Shown here piece after piece: positions 20,482 to 31,371 of a DNA stretch of 64,000 nucleotides. A model generated the notes under the pieces. The model did no database searches. It had not been told where the DNA came from and saw only the letters and a program-made list of their open reading frames with translations. Both the position numbers and the translations under genes were made by a program. This DNA is from Batrachochytrium dendrobatidis JAM81 (lineage: Eukaryota; Chytridiomycota; Chytridiomycetes; Rhizophydiales). The stretch lies in NCBI RefSeq assembly GCF_000203795.2, contig NW_006281108.1:253868-317867 (forward strand), read 5' to 3'. Each line of letters starts with the position of its first letter. Positions within the stretch are counted from its first letter, which is position 1.

Positions 20482-22209
20482 CTAGTGAGATTTGACAAGA
20501 TTGGAATATTTGACTTGTACTCCCGTCCGCAACTCTTCCTCGCCGGCTAGAATAGCAGCTTTAATCGGATAGTTTTCAACTCTCTCGAGAATATACTTGG
20601 AAACTTCCTGAATTGCCTCGGTACGATACATCACAGCACATTTGAGAATAGTAAACCAGATCTGAGTTGTAACTTTATCTCCAAACCGATCATACAACTC
20701 TTTAGTGCATTTCCATGCATTGTCAAAGTCCTCGGCAATATGGTACGCCATTACAAGATGTCGATACGTAGCCATGACCACACGTTGGTCCCGTTCCTCC
20801 AGCCATCTAATGAGATACTTTATAGACTCTCCATCGCCCAAGTTTCGGAATCCATTAATCAAATCATAGACAATGCCAAAGGGAGAAATACCTGATTGGA
20901 TGGCTGTGGCAGTAATTTGATCAACAGACTCGACAGATTTGATAGATCCAAACGCTTTCGCCATGGCAGTTTGAGATGTCGGCGTGACGGTATGAAATTT
21001 GGCTGCTAAACAATACTGCTGAAGCATGGGCTGAAGATTACCCAGATTAGCATATGCAGTAACTAGCTCGGCTGAAATAAGGCTGCTTTGTTCAATTCCT
21101 GCAGTGTTCATTTCTTCAAATAAATCAAGTACTCGTAAATGATCCCCCTTCATATTCTCGCACTGCATAAGTAAATAATACAATTGAGCGTTCATCTTGC
21201 CATTATGCTGCTTGAACAAGTCGATATGTTTATAAAATGTTTTCAAATCCTTGCGCTTGATGTAGAACTTGCACAGCAAGATCATGGTGGCAGCATTGGG
21301 TTTGATTTTGGCATTTTGCATAAGCTCTAGCGTCGAAAACAGGCCTGGTTCATCTGGGATGCATGCATAAACACGAATAAGAAGGTTATATGCTTCAATG
21401 GTACGGTGAGCGTACCAAAGTTGTGAAAAGTATTGCAATCCCTCAGACTCTTGTCCACATTCAATACATGCCTTGCACATGGTTAGTATCAACTCTTTGT
21501 TGTACTCAGTCCAGCCCCTAGATCCCATCTGTGCATACACTTGTCGAACACGCTCCAGATCTTTTAGCTGGCCATAGGCATAGATGGCAGTAAGAAACGT
21601 TCTAAAATCTGGCTCGACGTTATACTCTTGCATTGTACAAAATACCTTGACTACGTATTCGGCTCGCTGTTGGGGTGTCATGCCAAATGCACTGCTGTCT
21701 AAATTATATGCTATAGCTCGAATGACAACTTGGTAGACCATAGGAGAGATCATTTTCAACTGATCAGGCTGTTCCTTTTCGAGCCGTCTAAATGTTGATA
21801 TAGCTGATCGATACTCTCGATGTTCTACTGCCACAATAAGACCATTGAGCAGTCTACCATACGAACAATGCGAATTAGGATCATTCTTTCTATATGATTT
21901 GTAAATGTCGGATGATAAACGATGATTATTCCTCTGTAATGAACTGGCACTATGGCTGTCCAAAGTTTCACTCTTTTCTCTCCATATATAACTAGGTTTA
22001 GAACAATCATTAACAGTGAATGATTTTAATGGCTTGCATGGCAGATGGCTTGTGGTCAGGTTGTTGGAGTTGTAGTATAGTCTTTTAGACTGTGGATGTG
22101 AAATGGTTAGGTATTGAAGAGTGATTAAGCCTGCATGTGTCTGACATGAAAAGAAACTTGCAGACTGTAGAGTAGACGATGCTTGTAGTCTATATTGAGT
22201 AGCCATCAT
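20482..22209 (-). CDS. Mitochondrial PPR protein 5 of tandem array (575 aa)
   Basis: Intronless and first in the direction of transcription. It starts MMATQYRLQASSTLQSASFF, an Ser/Gln-rich leader with no acidic residues. Repeats include AYGQLKDLERVRQVYAQMGS, TMCKACIECGQESEGLQYFS, LELMQNAKIKPNAATMILLC and LFEEMNTAGIEQSSLISAEL. The C-terminal part keeps the family IWFTILKCAV block that precedes the tail. Only about 100 bp separates its ATG from the stop of the RED gene, also on the minus strand. Its repeat spacing matches PPR1-4 and the unlinked PPR6, which argues for tandem duplication from one ancestor. Confidence 0.85.
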   Translation of the reverse strand: MMATQYRLQASSTLQSASFFSCQTHAGLITLQYLTISHPQSKRLYYNSNNLTTSHLPCKPLKSFTVNDCSKPSYIWREKSETLDSHSASSLQRNNHRLSSDIYKSYRKNDPNSHCSYGRLLNGLIVAVEHREYRSAISTFRRLEKEQPDQLKMISPMVYQVVIRAIAYNLDSSAFGMTPQQRAEYVVKVFCTMQEYNVEPDFRTFLTAIYAYGQLKDLERVRQVYAQMGSRGWTEYNKELILTMCKACIECGQESEGLQYFSQLWYAHRTIEAYNLLIRVYACIPDEPGLFSTLELMQNAKIKPNAATMILLCKFYIKRKDLKTFYKHIDLFKQHNGKMNAQLYYLLMQCENMKGDHLRVLDLFEEMNTAGIEQSSLISAELVTAYANLGNLQPMLQQYCLAAKFHTVTPTSQTAMAKAFGSIKSVESVDQITATAIQSGISPFGIVYDLINGFRNLGDGESIKYLIRWLEERDQRVVMATYRHLVMAYHIAEDFDNAWKCTKELYDRFGDKVTTQIWFTILKCAVMYRTEAIQEVSKYILERVENYPIKAAILAGEEELRTGVQVKYSNLVKSH

Positions 22210-22310
22210 TGCATGAGCTAAAAAGAATTGTTATAAGCAAGAAAAGTGGAACTTTACACAGAACTCGGCCAAAGTCTAAACTTTTGCTCTAGATAAAACC
22301 TGGACAACCA

Positions 22311-24588
22311 TTATTTTTTAATTCGTTTGTTACGGCCATGATCTGCCTGACCATTGTTTCTACTGGACGTATTGCTGGGTTCATCCTGGTCTAATCCACT
22401 ACCAAACTTTTGTCGATACACTTTATCGAGCATCTTGTATTCACGGTCCAACTTGCCACCTCGATGCTCAGTATCCTCATCGTCATCAAAGTCTTCTGTA
22501 CTATTGCGCATTCCAGCCATTTTGCCTCGACGATCACCTGCCTTGACGCCAAACAAAAATGCTGCTTTTGGCATATGCACCTGCTGTTCCTTGTACGCTG
22601 TCCACTCTTCCAATGTATCAAAATCAAATCTCCCAAGCTGACGCTTCTTATTTGCCTGGGTTCCATGATCCATTTGAGTAATATCCCCTCGTCCATCGTC
22701 TCCTTCAATATCCGAGTCACCATCAGACTGGAACGCGTCCTCATAAGTATTAGATCCAGACATGCCAGAATCTAGCGGGGCCAGCGCAGCAAGTCTTCCT
22801 GGATTAATCAAAGACGCTGCTTGCTTGTCCGTATCCATGTTGTCTGTCCCACTGCTTTTTTTTAATTGTTGCTGTCCAATGGTTGGAAGGGCAGAAGCTG
22901 CCACCATTTGCCTCATAATCTGCTCTGCTGTGCCATCTCCTCGCAATGCATTAAGCATTCCAGCGCTTTGCTTAAGTATTGTAGATAGCGTTGTTGAAGG
23001 CTGATCAGCTTCTTTTGTTTGTGCTACTACAGGGTGTGGATCATCTGGAGAGAGAAAATACGGAGTGGGCACTGCATTGACCAAGAGCGCATCTCGTTTT
23101 TGTTTAGGAACAATAACTGGAACATAGTCTGACCCAGCATCAGAAAAAATGCTACGTCAATCATGGGAAAGGCGTGAGTATGATTCATATCATTTCAAAA
23201 ATATTCAGGTCAATCATTACAGTCCTCATGGTTGCTTACTCGGACCCACTGTCATCCTCTTTTTCAACACCAGATTTTTTCACAGCCAAAGCCACTGGTT
23301 TCTGGATACTATGATCGTCATTGGAATCGTCATCATCAGAATCCAAATCGCTCATGCGTCCAACATCCAAATCCTTACGTGGCTTTTTTGGTATGGTGGC
23401 AGCAGACGCCTCGGCTGGCTTACTAGAACTTGTATTGATTCCTGAGCTTTCGGTAGATGGATCCTCGCCTTTTAAAAACTCAAACAGACCAATCAATTTC
23501 TCGACAATCATCTGAGATTCTGGTGTAGCTTGTCTCTAACCATGGTTGTCAGATTCCAAATTTAATTTAATGATTCAAAAATAAATGCATAGTGCTCAAC
23601 TGTATCTTCCTGGATGTCGTTTTTGGATCGAACTAGAGTAGATGGCATATCATCGCTTCCGATATACTTTCCGGCAGCACTACCATCCATGTTGCCATCA
23701 AACCCAAGCTTCCAGACAAAAGCCATACGTCCATAACTAAATAGATCGTTTCTGGCAGGTGGTGGAGCCAATTTACCTACACGCATGCCTAGATCGTATA
23801 TGCGCTGAAGGGCTGGTGTTGAACATGTTACAGGCCCTGTTGCACCATGCATGGATTCAACATACGCAACTGCTTCCTGTGCACTGTATTCACAATACAC
23901 ATCAACTTTATGTTGCAAAACTCGGTACGATCTATAATTTAGACTAGAATCCATTCAGTTACCTTTTTTCAGCTGCATTCTGAAGTCGCATCTCAAGGCG
24001 AGTTTGACGGAGTTGGTGGATATCTAATCCTTTTGCAGGAGCCAGGTCTCCAGACGGATCTGTTTGTGCAAGGTTTTTGCTATGATCAGGATGACTTGCT
24101 ACCTCCTCATCCATCTGCACATCGTCACTCTTTCTAAATCTCGGCCATGGGTTTAAAATTTTCAAGATTACTAGACCAATTGGGTATATTCAACAGCGCT
24201 GCAGCCAAAGAGTGTCGACTCACTTTGCATAGAGTAGGTTTAGGATAGATTGTGGGTTGGCAAAATCCTCAGCCTCGATTCCCTCTCGTCTTTCCTTGGC
24301 TCGATCTCTATATGTGGGTGTATCGTCATCTTTCAAAGGTCGCCGACTTGGCTCAGTTTTAGTCGCTTCCCTAAACCCATACCAAGTCAGCCCTGCATTA
24401 GTCTTTTGGAAATGAACAAGTTGCATGCGACAAATGGGTTACTTTTTTGGCTGAGGTAGGTTGCGAGATGCACCAGGTCGATGAAAGAATGTGGGTCTAG
24501 CAAGCGCAGGTTTGGTTGACGATGGCTTGGCTGCATCTCCACCATCTGTGTGTTCTTGCACCAATTTACGGAACGCTTCCTGGTCCAT
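22311..24588 (-). CDS. IK: RED/IK spliceosomal protein (627 aa)
   Basis: Six exons: 24443-24588, 24224-24370, 23963-24133, 23601-23883, 23240-23535, 22311-23151 (628 codons). The start MDQEAFRKLVQEH resembles RED N-termini. Landmarks in order: PTYRDRAKERREG (the RED signature), KGLDIHQLRQTRLEMR, ARNDLFSYGRMAFVW with PSTLVRSKND, the acidic IFSDAGSDYVPVIVPKQK, and the C-terminal LGRFDFDTLEEWTAYKEQQ with MPKAAFLFGVKAGDRRGKM. Nuclear Lys/Arg-rich end GRNKRIKK. Known role of the family: RED forms a complex with SMU1 and is needed for activation of the precatalytic spliceosome. One donor is a weak GTTGAG (exon 4); all other junctions are GT-AG with 65-90 nt introns. Confidence 0.88.
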
Positions 24589-24683
24589 GATAATTTGAAA
24601 ACCTGAATGTCAGGGTAAACTAAACCTTGTCATTTTTACCGATTGTCCAAGATGGACAGCTCAATACTACAGTCGAGCACTGT

Positions 24684-24872
24684 TCTGGTTGTATTCACGT
24701 AAACCAGAACACTATCTTGCAGTTGCTGCCTGGAAGAGGGGTTGAATATTCATGTTAATACATTCTCAATTCTTCAAAAGTATCTAGTAAATTGTACAAT
24801 TATTTCATGAAACTGGCAGTTTATTATGTACTTTGGCACCCTTATTTAGTGATTCATTCTACGTGAATACCG
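24684..24872. mobile_element. Short TIR element E3 upstream of the RED gene
   Basis: The left end GTATTCACGTAAACCAGAAC lies at about 24691-24710 and the right end ATTCTACGTGAATACC at about 24856-24871. At about 189 bp it is the smallest intact copy here and may be an internally deleted derivative. The left end has gained its own inner palindrome (GTTCTGG...CCAGAAC). It sits about 100 bp upstream of the RED start codon and could affect its promoter. Confidence 0.7.
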
Positions 24873-24957
24873 ACTGACATGCAGATAATACTGTTTAAAA
24901 CAAAATAATTTCACATACTGGAAACGATAGTAGGCTTAGTCAGGGATACATATACAT

Positions 24958-26841
24958 TTAAAGGTTCGAAACAGATCCCTTTCTGCTCGAATGCTTTAGT
25001 CCCATCAAGGCCTGGATAGCCACCTCCTCAACACTGTAGGATAGATTGTTAGAGGTGCATCTGGGAAGTGTTGTGGTATAATCCAGTGGTAAGGGTCGAT
25101 CAAATGTTGCTGGACTCACGGGAGTATTTAGGATTGTGGATGTCGAGGTTGGCAGTGGAGACTGATCCATCAGGGATGGTGGTGCTAGCTCAGGTTTGAC
25201 AGAAGAAATGACTTGGTAAGGTGGGGTTGAAATTATGGTTGCAGACAGAGGCGGAGTGTAGCTGTTGGATAAAGGCATCGAATCTGGCTCGGCAGAAGCA
25301 GCCAACGCAGGAAGTGCAGCATTGATAGTATTGTCTGCGTATCTGTCATGAAAAAGCAATATAAATATACGTGTTGATCAACAATAATACAGTATATCCA
25401 AGACTCACCGACACGTCATGGATTGGCTTGAAAGTGAAGGTCTATCAAAGGAAGGCGGCGAGTGAGGGCTTATTTTCAAAGTATTCATAGAAGGGTAATG
25501 ATGCAAGCCATCGAGCGCACCAGAAGCTTCGGAATTAGAGCGTAATGGCGGCAATATGGGCGATGTCAGCATGGCAGATGAAGATGGCCATCTCATTAAA
25601 TGGGATCCGCTATCACTGGGAAAAGATTTGGAGATGGATGCTGATTGGATGTGAGGCGATAAGTTTGCTTGGCTATGTAGATCCGAAACATGTTGGTAAG
25701 TTTTGAGGGCGGCGGGAACGGGAAGTCTAAAGGGTGGTCGCTGCTGTAGCGCAACCGAAGGCCGCAACGCAATGGGACTAGATATAGCAGCTTGAGAAGG
25801 AGTCCGATGGTGATGAGAAAACGAGCCAGAAGCCAATGTGCTAGCAGATTGTCCTGCATGAGTATCTTGATCTGGGTGAGCATGGTACATGCTAGATTCG
25901 ACCATTTTGTCATGAATACTTGGCCGAGTATGTTCAAAATTGTCATCGCCTGGTAACAAGCGCTGCCATGAATCCAATTGGGCTGTAACTTCTCCGCGAC
26001 TTGGACTGTGTGCGTGGTACCCAAACGAATAACCTATCTGCGGCGCAACAGCAGCTCTCGAGCCGAAGGGGTCTGAAGTGCGGAACGATCCCATAGCATT
26101 GTTAAAGTCGGCCACTTCTTTAGTAGGGCTGTGATAATGCTGGTGATAATTAGTACTATTACTGTTATTGTAATTAGCAGCATTTTCATATATGCCAGAT
26201 GCTTGGTAAAAGGTAGGCTGAATCAATGTTGATGACGAAAAAGGAGAGGCAAGCGAGGTACCAGTCATTGACGATGCGCTGGTGGACCCTGTAGGTGCAG
26301 AGTCAGTTGAAACAGCTAATGAAGTATGGCTTGCAATGGATGTACTGGATACAGTATGGGGTTGCAATGTGCCTATAAAAGTAGAACCCGACTTTCCAAC
26401 GAGGTTAGCACCTGATAGTCGTCGTTCTGTCTGTCTTTTGTTTTGAAACCAGATCTGCACGGCCCTGCATGTCATTCCTGTTTGCTCGGCAAGGTATTGT
26501 CGCATGGGAAGTGGAGGAAACCTATTTTCGCTGTAGGCTGCATGCAGCAAGCGCAACTGAGCGTCAGATATTCGCAATCGCTTTTGGCGATAAACCGGGA
26601 TTGGATTTGGTTGCTCAGAAAATGACTGCATACTGTTAAAAGACCTATTCGGTGCTGATGGTTGTGCAATATGACTGGTCGAAGTAACGGACGAGGTGGA
26701 AGTAGGATGTGGATAGCGAGGGTAAGAATGGGGATTTGATTCAAAAGGTAATTGTATGCAATATTTGTTTAAATGATTAGATACAAAGTGGGATGGATAA
26801 GCAAGGGGGTAATGCCAATCAAGCGTTAGATGCGATTGCAT
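24958..26841 (-). CDS. Homeodomain transcription factor (605 aa)
   Basis: Two exons, 25409-26841 and 24958-25342 (606 codons; a 66-nt intron). The homeodomain spans about residues 83-143: it begins YRQKRLRISDAQLRLLHAAY, and helix 3 reads CRAVQIWFQNKRQTERR, with the invariant W, F, N and R of the recognition helix all present. The rest is Ser/Thr/Pro/His-rich and disordered, as is usual for fungal homeobox regulators. No TALE three-residue insertion is visible between helices 1 and 2, so it looks like a typical 60-residue homeodomain. DNA binding is well supported; target genes are unknown. It lies alone between element E3 and the E4 region. Confidence 0.85.
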
Positions 26842-27285
26842 TATTAAATAGCCTGATTTGCGTCAGGCTGATCAATTTATTGAAAAGCAGCTGTTCAGAT
26901 TCTAATTGGGACCAATTAGCAAAGCTTTGAAGTCGCGATAACAGCTAAATGAACAGCTAAAAAGGGTCAATTTTTTGAAAGCAGACTGATGAGTAGAGCG
27001 ACTCGACTTGTTTTAATCAAATTTGATTAGTATAATTGGACTGGTTAAGCTGTATATTTCTCACAATTAATTTACCTTTCTGGTGGATCTTGAAGAGGAG
27101 TTGTTGAATTCACATGAACCTATCTGGTTTGAATTCTCATGTACAGCTGTAATAAGCATTTGTCGAGTATTTTTTTGGCATTCGGAAAATTGCAAATTCA
27201 CACTAGTTTTAATACAAGCCGTTTGCAATTTCCCATAGATTTGCTTATTGTTTATATTTGCTATTGGTATGGCTTTATCTTGGCT

Positions 27286-28066
27286 ATTACAGCCATATTC
27301 ATGTAAAATGGAGCACTATTTATTTTGCAATGATTGCTTCGGAATAAACAATTGTTATGCTTTCCTACTACAGATTGACTACCCTGCTTCAATAAACATT
27401 CTCAATTACTGTTCATTACTCTCGACTTTTGTGGTTTGTAATTGCACACCGTACAAACCCATTTTTATGAACACAGCTGTGTAGTTTATGAGCAACTGAA
27501 ACTCTAGCTCACAGCATTGCTGCTTGTTGGCCAGTCGGTCACCATGCTTAATCAGTAAATCTGTAGCCTTGCGGAATGGTATGTTTTTAGAATCAAATGA
27601 GCATTAAAGATGTCTTTTCAATGCCATTATTTGGATAATCCGGAAATACCAAAACATTTGCAGCTTCTTTAACCAACCTCCAAGCTTAACGTTCATCATA
27701 TGATTCATACAAAATAAAGCCATAGGCTTGATCCGAGATCATCTTTTCTAAACCCGCCCTTTCTCCTTTTTGTATAACCCTGAAATTTTATGATCATCAG
27801 CTTGGAACCGAATTCATCCATTGTAATCTGGAGATTAGATTCGACTGTTGCCAAACTCTGTACAAACTCATGTATTTTAAAGCCCAGATATGTTCTAGTT
27901 CAAGAGAACAAAGATTGAAGTTTAACACAGCTGCTGCTTTCATTCGGTTACCAGGAAAAGAGTAACCAAAGAATTCGCAGCTGCTCAGCAGTAAATATGG
28001 GAAAAGCCATTATTCCATAAGACTAACAGTGTATTGTTTGTTTAGTGTTTCATTAGGTGAGTCGGC
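27286..28066. mobile_element. TIR element E4 (degenerate right end)
   Basis: The left end TTACAGCCATATTCATGTAA runs on into AATGGAGCACT at 27286-27317. The right end GTGTTTCATTAGGTGA near 28044 is degraded. The interior has the GCTTTCCTACTA block and an AGATATGTTCTAGTTCAAGA block homologous to E1 and E6. About 780 bp, no transposase. The remainder of the 26842-28410 interval is AT-rich with no gene that I can support. Confidence 0.65.
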
Positions 28067-28410
28067 TATAATAGCTATGTTTTGTGCATGATAATAGATG
28101 GGTACTATTGAGGTTTTTTTCAATTTTGGTATATTCTAATCTTTGATCCAAGTTTGATACTAGCACAACTAGAGTATGCAATCATCTATGTTTAATCACA
28201 CAGATTCAAGTAGATTTGATTAGATTCAAGCAGTCACTTTTCAAATGTCTTGACAATCACCAAACAGCTTATAAAGAATGTCAGATTAGAGTTTGATTCT
28301 ACTCGAAGCAATGAGTGGATCTTGACATGACATAAAAGTCGAATAATTGCGATTGTCCGCCTCGTGTTCTTTCCTGCTGCATACTCGATTTTCATCGGAT
28401 TCTTACTATC

Positions 28411-31041
28411 ATGTCTCGTATTATCGTTGTTGGTGGTGGTCTTGCTGGCCTCTCTGCTGCTCATACTGTTCTTGAACGTGGTGGTTCTGTTCTTTTGCTT
28501 GATAAGAATGCCTTTCTTGGAGGTATTTGGACTATTTGCTTACCCTGGCTTCATTGTCAATGCCCTCGTTTCTGAATCCATCTCAGCAACATGATATAAA
28601 ACACTCTGCATCTAGATTCCCCATCACTCTGTTATATCCAGTTTAAATCCTAGTATCCATTTTTACCAAACACCATCCGTGCACTATCCATGTGTTGAAA
28701 ATACTTGCTGTCATTCAAGACTTGATTCATGTTTCTATTATTGGACTCACCACTTGTAATATATTCAGGAAACTCTACCAAGGCCACATCCGGCATCAAC
28801 GGTGCTGGCACTGCAACTCAAATCAAGCTTGGCATTCCTGTAAGTTCTTTTGTCGGTCTGCATAACCTCGTCGAGTCTGCTGTCTGCATGCAAGTTTAGA
28901 TCTCACCTGTGTTACCAATGCAAACGGCTTGATCTTGTCACTTTTGCCCATCCCATGACACATCTCTTGCCAAGAGCTTTGATACCACGTGAAACCCCTC
29001 GATTTTAAACTTTCTATTCTTGAACAATAATTAGGACAACTCGCAAATATTTTATGAAGACTCTGCAAAGTCTGCTCGTGCCGAAATCGTCCCTGCTTTG
29101 ACAAAAGTTCTGACCTATCAGTCTGGGTCAGCAGTGGAATGGATTCAAGACAAATTCAAGGTCGACTTATCCCTTGTGTCTCGTCTTGGTGGTCACTCTC
29201 ATCCACGTACTCATCGTGGAACTGAGCAGTTTCCTGGTATGACCATCACCTATGCTCTGATGGAAACGTTTGAAGATACCGCCAAAGCCACGCCTGCTCT
29301 TGCTCAAGTTATCAAAAAGGCAAATGTGGTCAAGCTTTTGACCGAGGGCTCCAAGGTTGTAGGTGTGGAGTATGTCAAGGATGGGAAGCCATTCAAGGAA
29401 ATGGGACCTGTTATTCTTGCCACCGGTGGTTACGCTGCCGATTTTACTAATACCTCTCTTCTCAAAAAATACCGGCAAGTCTCCAATCTCTTGGTTACAC
29501 TGTCTCCAATTCTGTCCGAGTTTATTCTAATGACTTTCTTTTTTTAGTCCTGAGCTATGGGATCTTCCTACTACAAATGGTGATCATTGCACTGGTGATG
29601 GAATCAAAATGACTCTGGCTGTTGGAGGCAACACCATTCATATGGACAAAGTGCAGGTTCATCCTACTGGTCTAGTTGATCCCAAAGAACCAGATGCAAA
29701 GGTTAAATTCCTTGCTGCCGAGGCTCTTCGTGGTGTTGGTGGTTTGCTTTTGGATGCCAATGGAAACCGCTTTGCAGATGAATTGGGCCATCGTGACTAC
29801 GTTACTGGCCAGATGTGGAAGAACAAGGGTCCATTCCGTCTTGTTCTTAATGGCAAAGCTGGCAAAGAAATAGAATGGCACTGCAAGGTAATTTTATGCA
29901 TTTCTCTTTCGACTATTTATCTTGCATCCAATTCAAAACTGCTGGTTCATCTGACATTTGCCATGACTGTCTAATCTATAGCACTATATGGGTCGCGGTC
30001 TTATGAAGCACTATAAAGGTGCTGCTGCCGTTTCCCAAGACACTGGCATGCCACTCAAAAATCTGGAGTCGACGTTTTCTACCTACAACAACATTGCCAA
30101 GACCAAGAACGATCCATTTGGTAAAAAGTTTTTCCACAACACTCCATTTGTGATGGATGACGAGTACTGGGTTGCCGTTGTTTGCCCAGTTCTTCACTTT
30201 ACCATGGGTGGAGTTCAGATTGATGATCAGTCCAAGGTTCTTTCTCCCAGTGGTCCCATTTCTGGCCTGTTTGCTTGCGGTGAAATGGCTGGCGGGTAAG
30301 TTTTTATCGTGTACTGTTTTACAAACTATGTGCTCACTTTTCAACCATCTAGTGTTCATGGTGCCAATCGTCTTGGAGGATCTTCTCTTTTGGGATGCGT
30401 AGTTTATGGTCGTGTTGCTGGTGCAACGTGAGTGACTGTTGTAAATTTTGCATTGCGTACAATTCAATTATTAACTCAAATCTTGCGCTCAACGTCAGTG
30501 CTGCTGCCTATCTCATGAATCAATTCTCTGCTGAGCGTCGACTTGGTGCAGTTGCTGGACACTTGGCCGCTGCTCCAGTGACTGTTACTGTTGGAGGTGT
30601 GACGGTGTCTGTTACTCAAGGCGGTGCTTCTGCCTGTCCAGCATCTGGTGCAACAACCTCCTCTAGCCATGACTCACATCCGACCGAATCGGCCAGTCCT
30701 GCATCTGCATCTGCTCCAACCAAACTCAAGGAATATGACCTTGCTGAAGTTGCAAAACACAACAAGGATACTGATTGTTGGGTGGTTGTCAATGGTCAAG
30801 TGCTTGATGCAACCAACTTTTTAGCTGATCATCCAGGTGGCAAAAAAGCCATTATGATTTATGCTGGACGCGATGCTACCGAAGAATGCAAGTTGATTGA
30901 TTTTGTCCATCTGAATTGAAGACTATTTGCCAAGTTGAACTGACTGATATCTTTTGAATCAATCTAGTCAATATGATGCACAAGCCCGAGGTTGTCGAAA
31001 AGTATGCACCCGAGACTGTCATTGGCACTCTCAAAAAATAG
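28411..31041 (+). CDS. Soluble fumarate reductase (OSM1/FRD1 type) fused to cytochrome b5 (604 aa)
   Basis: Eight exons: 28411-28522, 28769-28839, 29035-29474, 29548-29887, 29982-30295, 30353-30427, 30499-30887, 30968-31041 (605 codons). The N-terminal FAD-binding motif is IIVVGGGLAGLSAAHTVLER, followed by GGNSTKATSGINGAGT. Catalytic-domain landmarks: HTMGGV-type motif as FTMGGVQIDD, the RGVGGLLLDANGNRF segment and HGANRLGGSSLLGC. After a Ala/Ser/Thr-rich linker comes a C-terminal cytochrome b5 domain (CWVVVNGQVLDATNFLADHP, then GG), whose HPGG supplies a haem His. Family role: FADH2-dependent reduction of fumarate to succinate, re-oxidising cofactors. No targeting peptide is visible, so a cytosolic enzyme is likely. 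Introns 3 and 7 have GC (GCAAGT) donors. Confidence 0.88.
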
Positions 31042-31371
31042 GTATACAAGCCATTTAGCAGTTGAATGTCTTTTATGATTTTAAAGAAACTACATTGGGT
31101 ACATTAAACGACTGCTCAAATATATATTTTTTGCTTGTTTTACATTTGTTTAAAGTGAGTAGACATGAGAGTTGTTGCATCTGTAAGCCATCCAGTTATT
31201 ATACATCTCTCCTATTCAATACATCCAGTCCCATTTGTGAATGAATACTCAACTATCAGTCCTAAATATATTGGAACATAAAAATGAATTTAAAAGATTG
31301 GGAATGCAGTTCCAACCATGCATAGAGAATCCAACTTGTCAGTTCTCGACCACCAATGGTATTTCAGGCCA
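31042..31371. other. Convergent 3' intergenic region
   Basis: The stop codons of the fumarate reductase (plus) and NOX (minus) genes face each other across 330 bp. The sequence is AT-rich; no gene or repeat was seen. Confidence 0.4.

Noticed and set aside
23884..24442. Very short (31-40 nt) or frame-breaking introns in the RED gene
   Set aside because: Using downstream acceptors (exon starts at 24370 and 23883) gives 72- and 79-nt introns in correct phase.
24684..24715. Possible hairpin terminator near the RED promoter
   Set aside because: The palindrome GTTCTGG...CCAGAAC is the modified left end of TIR element E3.
28234..28464. Minus-strand open frame over the fumarate reductase start
   Set aside because: It overlaps the FAD-binding exon in antisense and has no domain.
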